Below are positions 55,318 through 64,000 of a stretch of 64,000 nucleotides of DNA, in pieces. Both the position numbers and the translations under genes were made by a program. Within the stretch, counting starts at the first letter, position 1. Every line of letters begins with the position of its first letter. This DNA is from Perkinsus chesapeaki. Lineage: Eukaryota; Perkinsozoa; Perkinsida; Perkinsidae. Under the pieces are notes generated by a model, which had not been told where the DNA came from, did not search any database, and saw only the letters and a program-made list of their open reading frames with translations. The stretch spans positions 87,611 to 151,610 of the forward strand of contig JAAPAO010000010.1 of the NCBI GenBank assembly GCA_013115145.1, written 5' to 3'.

Positions 55318-56594
55318 TGTATAACCCTATCAAGACCATTGCCCTCACAGTTGTCGCTTTTACATTGCTGAACAGAGCTGGAGCTAATGCATCCCTCCGA
55401 GGCTTGAGTTCCTGCCTTACTACTGGAGATGCTTTCTGTCAAAATCCACAAGTTCAAGGGCCTGGTTCCTATTGCACTACTAACTCTCATGTATGTCACG
55501 GTGGGGTTATACCTTGTAACTGTGTCGATGCAAGTGAAGATCAGTTGTCTAAGTTACTTGGCGGTGGTCATGTTGTCAATGAAGTTGTTACTAAAGGCGC
55601 CGCTCCTCGACAGAACACGGCTCGTGTACTCACGCATCAACCTCCGAAAGCTTCGGCTAGAGTGGACGGTTCCTTCATGTGGGTTGAGTTCCCTGAGATC
55701 TATGATCTGAATGCTCTTAGTTCTTATTACGATAAGATCTACAATCATATTATGGGTAATCAGATTGGTATGGGATACAGTCAAGTGGTTGTACGTGTTA
55801 CAACTCCTGATGATGCTCTTACTGGTACCAGGAGCTCTCCCCTTTATACCCACTTGCTTAACCGAATTGCTGGAAAGATGCAAGTTCTCTGCTACCCCGA
55901 TGTCACCACCAACCACGGGAAGCGCGACCAATGGGTAGCCGCCTCCCCTATTGGATCTTTCCTTGACGGTGCTATCCAATATGCTGCTCGAAATGGTGAT
56001 ATCTTCACCGGTGTAGTCTATGATACCGAGGAGTTTACAGGCACCCCGTCCTACAATAAGCTGCTGAATAACGACAACTCTGAGATCAGAATGGCAGCTT
56101 CTGAAGGACTAACTACAGCTTTAACTTGTGGCTTCGATGAAGTCACTCGTCCTGATAATCGCGGTTCTAAGTTCCTCAATACCGTCGATCATTTATATCT
56201 TCAGATGTATGACTTCTACAACAACGCTGGTAAACCTATTGCTAGCTCTCCCTCCTCGACGCCTTTCGTCACTCACCAGAATGACGCCAATGGTATGTAT
56301 AACTACCTTTTCAGCGGTAAGAGTGATGTGAAGGCCGTCAAGTACACCGAGTCCTCGTATACTAAATACTCTCAACAAGGCAAAATCTCCATGATGTGGT
56401 CTACGTCTTTCAATACGTCTCCGGACTGTATTCACCCCCTGAATGGCCAGTGCGGCGATACTAAAGCCCATTACGAATTCGGCGTGTGGGAAGGCTCGCC
56501 TTTTGTGTCATTCCTTGCCAACGTGAAGGGCTCGTATCCGCAGGCTCCTCAGGGTGTCATGCAATTTGCCTTTATGCCCAAAAGCTGGGAGTAA
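55318..56594 (+). CDS. Secreted GH18-like protein, copy 1
   Basis: Intronless, 425 residues from ATG 55318. Signal peptide (MYNPIKTIALTVVAFTLLNR), then a Cys-rich module (SSCLTTGDAFCQNPQVQGPG, SYCTTNSHVCHGGVIPCNC), a short linker, and a TIM-barrel-like domain: MWVEFPEIYDLNALSSYYDK, DGAIQYAARNGDIFTGVVYD with TEEF, and HLYLQMYDFYNNAG. The D-x-E in VVYDTEEF at the end of a strand and QMYDFY later fit the GH18 (chitinase) scaffold, but the first Asp residues of the canonical D-x-x-D-x-D-x-E are replaced. It could be an active hydrolase or a carbohydrate-binding relative. A close paralogue lies 2.65 kb downstream. Family call is by pattern only. Confidence 0.65.
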
Positions 56595-57978
56595 ACTATC
56601 TTCACTTCACAGTCATTTGACTATCCTTTCGTGCTTCAAGTATTGACGGTAAAGACCTACTTGTTAACAACTGCACTGCGAACGAACATCTATTGCGACT
56701 TCTAAACCGAACATTGTAAGCTCGGTTGATTATGAAGCGCTTTCTAGTTTCGGCGGCAATCGATCGTCGAAACGCATTTTTCCCTTTGTCACCTTGGTGT
56801 CATTGCCTACTGTCTCGATGGTTTGTGATCCTTGTTATCACTCACCCGATTTAACGATAAGCCTGCTTTTTGTAAGCTTTGTCGTCCTTTTCACTCGTTT
56901 GCTATTGGTCATGTAGGAATCGTTCCCGTCGATACTTGTGATCACGCTAAACTTAAACTATCTACATACTATCTGTATGTAGACTTGACAGAGTTCCTTA
57001 TTTTGGAAATCTCTTTCTGCTTATTATTTGTAGGTTTGTTCGATTTGGCTATTCGCAATAATGCTTTGCGGTTAGCAGTGGTTAGAGATTGATAGTGCTT
57101 CAGGCGGCTCTGCTTTCAGGGTGTGATACTGTTGTTACCCTTCGCCAAATGCATGATACTATGCTTTCTCTGGTATAATCCTTTCATTCCTTATCATTTG
57201 ATAACCGAGCGCTTAAATAGTGAAGTCTATTCAATAGACCCATCTCTTATGAGAGTCAGCTACGCTGGCGATCATCGTATCGTGCCCTGTGTACTGTATG
57301 TTCCTTATCTTGAATAGTTACTTACTGTTCTTCCTGTATTAAGTTATAAAGGTTGATGAGACCACGGTCACTGGCGTGTTGTGTTACTTAGTTGACCTTA
57401 TGTAGGTACCGTACAATACACCCTTGCGACAACAAAACTAAGGATAGTGTATTGACGCCAGCCAAAAAGATATGGTCCAACAGGTGGCACCTTAAGCTGT
57501 CAAACACATGAAAGGAGCTACACAAGGGTCGTACCTAAGGGAAACAATCGCGAAACGATTTTTACACAAACCTTGCAGCTCCACAGTGGAGCCTCCACTG
57601 ACCGAGCTAAGCGACACAATAGTACAGTAGCTCCTATTTCCTACACTAGATAGGAGAGACCAACAGTCGAGTCAGTTACGATCAGTATTCTCCACGCGAT
57701 GCCGATACCTGCACACTGCATCGTGTAGCGAAGACTCCTGCAGCACCAAGGAAGCGGAAACGACGCTTATTATTCAAGGACACAACTGCCTGCAGGATCA
57801 CTGTTATATTTGTGTCCGCATAATTATAGCGCTAGTGTCACCTTGAGTACTAGCCTCGGTGTCTAGCGTCATCTCAAACTCGTTAATCATAACCAAGTGA
57901 GGTTGCTGTGGGATGGTCTCTTCAACAACATTGCTTTAATCTTTTCTTTCGTTAGTTTGTGTAGTTTCTTCTTCTTAA
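56595..57978. other. Long spacer between the GH18-like paralogues
   Basis: About 1.4 kb with no convincing gene. Two forward stretches (56832-57092, 57123-57317) start at non-ATG codons; the first is hydrophobic. Not obviously similar to the region downstream of copy 2. Confidence 0.4.
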
Positions 57979-59241
57979 ATGCGCAGCTCTTCCACCGTGC
58001 AGTTTCTCCTTATATCTGTTACTACTGTGCTTACCGCACAAGCTACTATGCTACGTGGGTTGAGTTCAACGTGTCTTACAACTGGCGACGAGTTCTGCCA
58101 AGATACTCGAGTACAAGGTCCAGGCTCGTATTGCACAACGAACTCTAATGTATGTCACGGTGGTACTATCCCTTGCAGTTGCGCTATATCAGCACAACAA
58201 CAGCTGCAAGATTATTTAGGTGGAAACGGTGGTAACGACGACAACGAAGAAGTCGTCGGTTCAACTACAAAGGCTGCGCCGAAACCTGAACCTCCAGCAC
58301 CATCTTCTAAGGTGGACGGTTCCTTCATGTGGGTTGAGTTCCCTGAGATCTATGATGTGAATGCTCTTGGTTCTTATTACGATAAGATCTACAATCATAT
58401 TATGGGTAATCAGATTGGTATGGGATATAGTCAAGTGGTTGTACGTGTTACAACTCCTGATGATGCTCTTACTGCTACCAGAAGCTCTCCCCTTTATACC
58501 CACTTGCTTAACCGAATTGCTGGAAAGATGCAGGTTGTCTGCTACCCCGATCTCGGCTCTGATAGCAAGCGCGGTCAATGGACTGCTGCTTCGCCGATGG
58601 GGTCTTATCTGGACGGTGCTATCCAATATGCTGCTCGAAATGGTGATATCTTCACCGGTGTAGTCTATGATACCGAGGAGTTTACAGGCACCCCGTCCTA
58701 CAATAAGCTGCTGAATAACGACAACTCTGAGATCAGAATGGCAGCCTCTGAAGGACTAACTACAGCTTTAACTTGTGGCTTCGATGAAGTCACTCGTCCT
58801 GATAATCGCGGTTCTAAGTTCCTCAATACCGTCGATCATTTATATCTTCAGATGTATGACTTCTACAACAACGCTGGTAAACCTATTGCTAGCTCTCCCT
58901 CCTCGACGCCTTTCGTCGCTCACCAGAATGACGCCAATGGTATGTATAACTACCTTTTCAGCGGTAATAGTGATGTGAAGGCCGTCAAGCAAACTGAGTC
59001 CTCGTATGCTAAATACTCTCAACAAGGCAAAATCTCTATGATGTGGTCTACCTCCTTCAACACCTCTCCGAACTGCATGAAGCCCTTGAATGGACAGTGC
59101 GGTGACACGAAGGCTCATTATGAGTTTGGTGTTTGGGATGGTGTACCGTTTGTTGATTTTGCCAGCAAGGTCAAGGCTGATTACCCGAATGCTCCGCAGG
59201 GTATCATGCAATTTGCCTTTATGCCTCAGAGTTGGGAGTAA
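57979..59241 (+). CDS. Secreted GH18-like protein, copy 2
   Basis: Intronless, 420 residues from ATG 57979. Signal peptide (MRSSSTVQFLLISVTTVLTA), Cys-rich module (TCLTTGDEFCQDTRVQGPGS, NVCHGGTIPCSC), a linker differing from copy 1 (GGNGGNDDNEEVVGSTTKAA), then the same barrel-like domain with VVYDTEEF and LYLQMYDFY. It ends FAFMPQSWE. Nucleotide identity to copy 1 is very high in 58312-58540 and 58618-59030 but much lower in the signal peptide, linker, the LGSDSKRGQW segment and the last 200 bp. This gives a patchwork of shared and private parts. Confidence 0.65.
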   Translation: MRSSSTVQFLLISVTTVLTAQATMLRGLSSTCLTTGDEFCQDTRVQGPGSYCTTNSNVCHGGTIPCSCAISAQQQLQDYLGGNGGNDDNEEVVGSTTKAAPKPEPPAPSSKVDGSFMWVEFPEIYDVNALGSYYDKIYNHIMGNQIGMGYSQVVVRVTTPDDALTATRSSPLYTHLLNRIAGKMQVVCYPDLGSDSKRGQWTAASPMGSYLDGAIQYAARNGDIFTGVVYDTEEFTGTPSYNKLLNNDNSEIRMAASEGLTTALTCGFDEVTRPDNRGSKFLNTVDHLYLQMYDFYNNAGKPIASSPSSTPFVAHQNDANGMYNYLFSGNSDVKAVKQTESSYAKYSQQGKISMMWSTSFNTSPNCMKPLNGQCGDTKAHYEFGVWDGVPFVDFASKVKADYPNAPQGIMQFAFMPQSWE

Positions 59242-60315
59242 GTACATTATGCTATGTGACTGTTTCTAATCTGTTGTTATGTTTTATGTACGATGAATAT
59301 TTTCATCGTATGTTTTCGGTGCTATGTTGCACACGTTTTTTGCGATCATTACGATTGCCCTTGTTGATCCGAGGAATTCGGCTCTCCTGCTCAAGGTGAT
59401 AGATACTGGCTAAAGCCCAGATTCACTGATCTTCCTCGGCTCGTAGGGAGGCGGGATTTGCCCCATTCCATCGATCAACTTGTTTACGGTTGCCTATTAG
59501 GCATTCGCCACTATTCTTCATACTCTCTATACTTCTGGATTGTCATATTGACAACTGACGACTGAATCACCTTGCGCGCGTCCTCTGCTGCCTCCATTGA
59601 TGGTAGACGGTGGAGTTATGTGGCGCACTCTGTTCTTTGCTACGCCAGTCGAGGTACGGTATAATCTTTTATCCGTCCTTGCTTTTGTCTGGTAGCCGAT
59701 ACTGCTGTTACCGGTTACCATATTTGTTTTTCCAGCTCCATAGATCGTTAGTATGCTATCGTATACCTCAGTGTTCTTGGATCCTTTCGTACCGAGAGAA
59801 ATGTTTTGTTCCATCTCTGCTTCGCTAATACAACAATTCTGGTTGCTTTAGTTGAGGCTTTTGGTGATGTGTGTGATTGTTCTATGTTAACGCGTTGGGA
59901 TAGTGTTACGTGCGGCTATACGAGTTGTGTTGTTAAGTATAGTGAATTTGGAGGAAGAGTACGAGGAGATACGATTCCCAATGTTTGCTATACAAGTAAA
60001 AGTTGATGGTGACCGAAGATTGAATGGCAGTAGGTCAGCAGTGCTCTTGTGGCGCTCTGTAACCCCTTGTTAGTAGTGCTTCCCGAGTATAATATATATT
60101 CCGTGTATACCGCAATGCAGTACTTGATACTGTGGCCCACCGGACAACTCAGAACACAACAATTTGAGCTATTAGTGATACCGTGTCTCTCTTTCCCGAG
60201 GTCTAGCACGCTCATCATCTCGTCTGTAATGGTGCCCTACCCGGCCATGATCTCTCTCACGATCATCCTCGCGCCTGAAAGTAGTGTTAGGTAATTTACT
60301 CGCTCTTAACCCCCG
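59242..60315. other. Interval without an assigned gene
   Basis: About 1.07 kb. Open stretches on both strands are short and start at non-ATG codons. Contains an imperfect inverted repeat near 59293-59315 (TACGATGAA...TTCATCGTA). Confidence 0.4.
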
Positions 60316-62260
60316 TTACCTTCTGTCACTAGAACTTCTCTCGCGGTGATGATATCGCGGACTGTCACGATGATCCCTCCTTTCTCGTGACCGACTACTC
60401 CGCCTGTCATCCCGCCGTCGCCGAGAATCTCTGTACCTTCTTCCATCATCTCTTTCTCGATCATTAGGTGGTCGCCGCCTAAGATTATCTTGTGCAGCTA
60501 TACCGGGATAACCAAGCTGGTACCCATCATCTGGCCGCCGCGGTGGCCTTTCTCCCCGAGCTGCTTTCCTCAACTCCTCCCGTTGCTTCTGTCGGATCTC
60601 TCTCCACTGTTTACTCACGCTTTGAGAAAAGTCAACCTTCCCAACACATTAAGGCTCCAACAACGCTTTACCGATCTCACCTTGATTCTCTTATCGTCGA
60701 TCACAACATTTTGCATTTTCACATAGGCCATCTCGCAGGCTTCCTTAGTCTCAAATTCTATAAAAGCGTATTGAAGACTTTCACCGGTCTTAAAGTCTCG
60801 TACAACATCGCAACTCTTGATCTGCCAACCGAAACCGTCAATCCCCCCTCGCGACGCAAAATCCTACCGGACCAAATCGCTCAAATATCGTCCGTAGGTC
60901 ATCGTCTTCAGTGACCTCATTGAGCTGGCACACGAAAAGCTCCTTATCCGAGGCTTTCGACTAACCAATCAACCCGTATTCAACTATCCCTGCTTCCACC
61001 CGCATAGCTACTACCTCAGCATCGGGAAGGTCTCCCATGAGTTCTAAGCCGATGGACTGTGCCTGGGCTTGGGCTGTGGCGCGACGCTCTTCTATCTCCT
61101 CCTAATAACGTCCGCTATGGTGTGATACGAGGCGGACTCTAGCCTCACTTCTTCTTGATCATCGAGATTAGTTTGCAGTTTCTCATCGATAATCTCGTCA
61201 GGACTTGGCGGTTCCTCTGCTGGCCAATCTGCCGGGTCCGGGAAGGGATCGTCAAGAACCTTGACAACAGGTGAGCCCCCCTCAACCCAGTTACACTACC
61301 GCTGTGTGCTTTATACGTATAGGGTTATACGGATGATTCTCCTCATCAACAAATACCTCGTTCATCTTACGAAGTACGTCATCACCGTCACCTGCAGGGA
61401 CGTACCTGCACTTTGGACACTCGAATTAAACCTTTCCAAATCCCCCCGATATACTCACCCGAATATTGTATGTTTCCCATCAAGGTAAGATACCTCATCC
61501 CTGAGAGTAATATAAAACTGCATACCGTTCTCTCCCGGTTCAGTTGAAGCCATCGCAACAGTGCCTATAAAAACAGCTCGAGGGAGGTTGGAAAAGTTGA
61601 AAAGTAATACCCAGTCGGTCGTGTTTCAAGTCCGGTCGAATCTCATCCGTGATGAAGGGTGACGGCTCCTCCTCCCCTGCCATTTTAGCTAGGCGATAAG
61701 CGGCACTAGTGTTGTCTTCGGGTCCACCAATCTCGCATATGAAATCCGCCTGTATTGTGTGGATAAGAGCGTTATTATACGCCTTTAGTTTGCACAGCTT
61801 TATCTGAACCACAAGGAATTTGGACACAGTGAAAAGAACGATAATTCGCATTTCTCTTTAAGATCACGCCACCAGTGATTTCTTAACACCTTCTTCGCGT
61901 GGGGATATGTTGGAACCCTAGAATGCACTACAGTAAATGAAAATGAAGAATGAATTCCTATATAAAGTGAAAATCATGCAGGTTCTCTCTTCCGGCAGCG
62001 TACGGAGAAAAATCGCCTAAGTTCCCGTTATTTGCTAAACGAAATGATAACCGGTTGTTGCGATAGCAAACAAAGAAGTGGAGAAGAGCATGCGTGCGGT
62101 GCGTATAAGAGCGCGTATATATTAATAGCGGGAGTAGATCCGAGCCAACCAAGCCAGATTGCCGTCCCTTTAGTACAAAGTTCTCACAAGTTTTGGGCGC
62201 CTTCTTAACCTCCAGATCCACCACAATCTCGCCGACACTGGTGTCGAGGAGGACAGACAT
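60316..62260 (-). CDS. PPIL4: Cyclophilin-RRM protein (PPIL4-like) with RS tail
   Basis: Nuclear peptidyl-prolyl isomerase-like protein linked to splicing. ATG 62260 gives [20 protein letters not shown] and [11 protein letters not shown], the start of the PPIL4 cyclophilin domain. Later exons read [45 protein letters not shown] and [20 protein letters not shown]. Then comes the [79 protein letters not shown]. The C-terminus is a basic RS/RD tail ([20 protein letters not shown]) ending at 60316. Order matches human PPIL4. The IGGP variation in the isomerase active-site region suggests weak or absent catalysis, as is common in this subfamily (inference). Confidence 0.93.
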
Positions 62261-62822
62261 TGAAGGGGAGGCGAATCGCTAACTGAAAGAAGCCATCAAC
62301 CGCTTAATACATGGACTATGGTGCAAAGGGTTATCTTAATTGGTATTCATCGCACAGTGTAATGTACAGTAAAATCTCTAGTCTTCAAAAGCATTGCTGT
62401 AGACCGCCCGTACACCATAACACCAAATCCTGTTGAAGAACATGCCGTGTAATGCTGGTCATCAAATCGATTGATACTAGTCAACGCAATATCAAACTCG
62501 GTCGACCCTCTCTTCTCATGGCACCCGTTACATACTTCAATTAGAAAAGAAATTTAGTCTCACCGGCTGTGGCATCCGTTGTCCCAAATAGCAAGCGTTG
62601 ATAACGAGTAAATAACATACTGACAGTGTTAACTTAACATTGATAGCAGTGTCTTTCTTGCCGGAGATCGAGCGCAAGCACTTGCTCCCTTACAATCCAA
62701 CGGCGACCATTTGCACTAAATGTGCACGATGGAGCATCATGCAGTTTTGGTGTTTACAGAAACCTTGCTGGTCGCAATTTCATCCTGTAGGCGCTAACAA
62801 ATTATTTCCCTCTCTTTCTAGT
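62261..62822. other. Divergent promoter region
   Basis: About 560 bp between head-to-head genes. A forward frame is open from 62640 into the surface-protein gene, but its upstream part is Cys/Trp-rich and lacks family features. The polypyrimidine-AG at 62810-62822 suggests it is intron or outron. Confidence 0.5.
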
Positions 62823-62824
62823 AT
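62809..62824 (+). promoter_or_regulatory. Splice-acceptor-like tract directly before the ATG
   Basis: CCCTCTCTTTCTAG ends one base before the ATG at 62823. A pyrimidine-rich acceptor at this position fits spliced-leader trans-splicing or a 5'-UTR intron. Confidence 0.6.
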
Positions 62825-63500
62825 GAACACGTACACCGTCACAGTTTTCTTGGTACTGGCTGCGACCACGTTGGGTCAGATAGACTTCAGCGGCATTCAG
62901 CTTGACCTTCCAGGAGTCTCGGGAACTACTGAGTCACCTCAGAGTACCACTGCGGTAGCTGCCGGCGGGATCGACTTCAGTGGCATCCAACTGGACCCAC
63001 CGATCGAACCATGGACGGCCAAGACGATGCCGGAAAGCTCAACAACTCCGGGATTTGACTTCAGTGGCATCTCCCTGGACCCTGTTGACCTTTCGGTGAA
63101 GGCTTCGACCGCACCGGTCACTACTGCGGTGGTACTCGAAGGGCTAGACTTCAGCGGCATCCAATTGGACCCACTGGTCGATGCAGAACCGACAAGCTCA
63201 ACAACTCCGGGATTTGATTTAAGTGACATTTCCCTGGAGCCTGTTGTGTCTTCGGCAACTGCTTCGGCCGTAGTACCAGTTACCACTGTGGTGACTGAAG
63301 GGGTTGACCTTAGTGACAGCCACATTGGAACGACTGTTGTTCCCGAGACGACCTCACAAGGTCATGTGGGCCTACTGGTGGCCGTATTGGCGATCGGCAT
63401 ACTCTTGTTGTGCGCCAGCATTGGCCAACTATGGCTGGCAACCAAGTTGCTGTCCAGGACATCGATCGCATTTCGGGACCTAGAACGAGGAGGAGGGTAA
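62823..63500 (+). CDS. Type I surface protein with FSGIQLDP repeats
   Basis: ATG 62823 starts a signal peptide (MNTYTVTVFLVLAATTLG). The ectodomain has six imperfect repeats beginning IDFSGIQLDL, IDFSGIQLDP, FDFSGISLDP, LDFSGIQLDP, FDLSDISLEP, VDLSDSHIG, separated by Thr/Ser/Pro/Val-rich spacers (for example ESSTTPGF, TAPVTTAVV) of mucin type. A C-terminal transmembrane helix (LLVAVLAIGILLLCASI) and a short basic tail (FRDLERGGG) follow. Intronless, 225 residues. Likely a lineage-specific O-glycosylated surface protein. Repeats degrade toward the C-terminus. Confidence 0.7.
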   Translation: MNTYTVTVFLVLAATTLGQIDFSGIQLDLPGVSGTTESPQSTTAVAAGGIDFSGIQLDPPIEPWTAKTMPESSTTPGFDFSGISLDPVDLSVKASTAPVTTAVVLEGLDFSGIQLDPLVDAEPTSSTTPGFDLSDISLEPVVSSATASAVVPVTTVVTEGVDLSDSHIGTTVVPETTSQGHVGLLVAVLAIGILLLCASIGQLWLATKLLSRTSIAFRDLERGGG

Positions 63501-63762
63501 GCAGCTTATCCTAAGCTCATCTTTTGCAAAAAAAATCGACCCGTTGGGACATCTGCTTGTTAGGATTGATCCCTAATGCGCTTGTCCGGAGGGAGTGCTG
63601 CAACCGATCCCTACGAGTTGCAGCATCATTATATGATGCTACACGTCGTATGCATCGTATGATGGTCATATACGATTGAGTTGTGCGCATGAGTGTTGTC
63701 AGACATTAGGACATTCCTAGCGTTTACAAGTATTCAATGTTCGTACAGTAGCTAATCCGAGT
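63501..63762. other. Intergenic, nothing seen
   Basis: Short spacer between convergent genes. Contains TATGATG-type short repeats near 63635-63665. Confidence 0.4.
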
Positions 63763-64000
63763 TTAGGAAGTTTCTACTGTGAAGTCCATATTATAAATTT
63801 CCACTCTCATCGATTTCCTGAATTCATCCGAGCCTCCCATTTTGGTAACACTCTGACTCGGAAGTCTTGCCATAAAGCTTTCGTGAGATCGAAGTCTGCG
63901 GCGCAGACACGGCGCTACACCGGCCACTGTGACGAGGTGGCGCTGTTGACGGCTGATGTCATACTGTGCAACGAAACACACAACAACTTGAGCCAAATAG
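63763..64000 (-). CDS. Unrecognised partial open frame at right edge
   Basis: Reverse frame open from the window edge to TAA at 63763. The C-terminal part reads HESFMARLPSQSVTKMGGSD, then EFRKSMRVEIYNMDFTVETS. The 5' part may lie beyond the window. Family unknown. Confidence 0.35.
   Translation of the reverse strand, partial: YLAQVVVCFVAQYDISRQQRHLVTVAGVAPCLRRRLRSHESFMARLPSQSVTKMGGSDEFRKSMRVEIYNMDFTVETS
63987..64000 (-). other. Spliced-leader-like motif
   Basis: The reverse strand reads CTATTTGGCTCAAG, close to the 3' end of the alveolate (dinoflagellate/perkinsid) spliced leader, which ends in TTTTGGCTCAAG or a one-T-shorter form. Position at the window edge prevents checking the full leader. 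Confidence 0.35.

Noticed and set aside
55711-55979. Hydrophobic overlapping frames in the GH18-like genes
   Set aside because: They occur at the same place in both paralogues only because the DNA is nearly identical; codon pattern and signal peptide support the main frame.

Overview
The window is nuclear DNA from a flagellated protist. Genes lie on both strands at high density and are cut by very short GT-AG introns, mostly 20-50 nt, with a few candidates of 16-19 nt. The set includes nuclear transport, Rab, Ran-type zinc-finger, cyclophilin-RRM and axonemal central-pair proteins, so this is a eukaryote with a flagellum. Sterol methyltransferases, heavy short introns, acceptor-like AG sites directly before several start codons, and a spliced-leader-like motif at the right edge suggest an alveolate such as Perkinsus. 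That taxon is an inference, not proven here. Standard stop codons fit all the gene models.

Left part (1-15 kb): a partial RCC1-repeat protein, NTF2, a Rab GTPase with a CC tail, a secreted unknown, a C2-domain membrane protein, tRNA-Arg(ACG), tRNA-Ser(AGA), and lineage-specific unknowns, one with a SPRY-like tail. Middle (15-36 kb): a nucleotide-sugar-transporter-like gene whose last intron carries a 2.6-kb DNA transposon (213-bp terminal inverted repeats, 4-bp ATAC duplication); a J-domain membrane protein; a USP deubiquitinase; a PDZ-like/zinc-finger protein; a protein C10 homologue; and two tandem sterol 24-C-methyltransferase genes sharing a 530-bp almost identical block.

Right part (36-64 kb): several unrecognised genes, a triplet-repeat-rich interval, a polyglutamine protein with RanBP2-type zinc fingers, a 13-residue-repeat protein broken by an assembly gap, PF16/SPAG6, a PP2C phosphatase with a myristoylation-type N-terminus, two paralogous secreted GH18-like proteins with patchwork near-identity, PPIL4 (cyclophilin + RRM + RS tail), and a type I surface protein with FSGIQLDP-type repeats.

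The housekeeping genes are firm. Most exon borders were placed by eye from reading-frame continuity and GT/AG sites. Genes without homologues that I recognise are described, not named. Recent duplication and sequence exchange between neighbours (SMT pair, GH18-like pair) and one mobile element are the main signs of genome flux.
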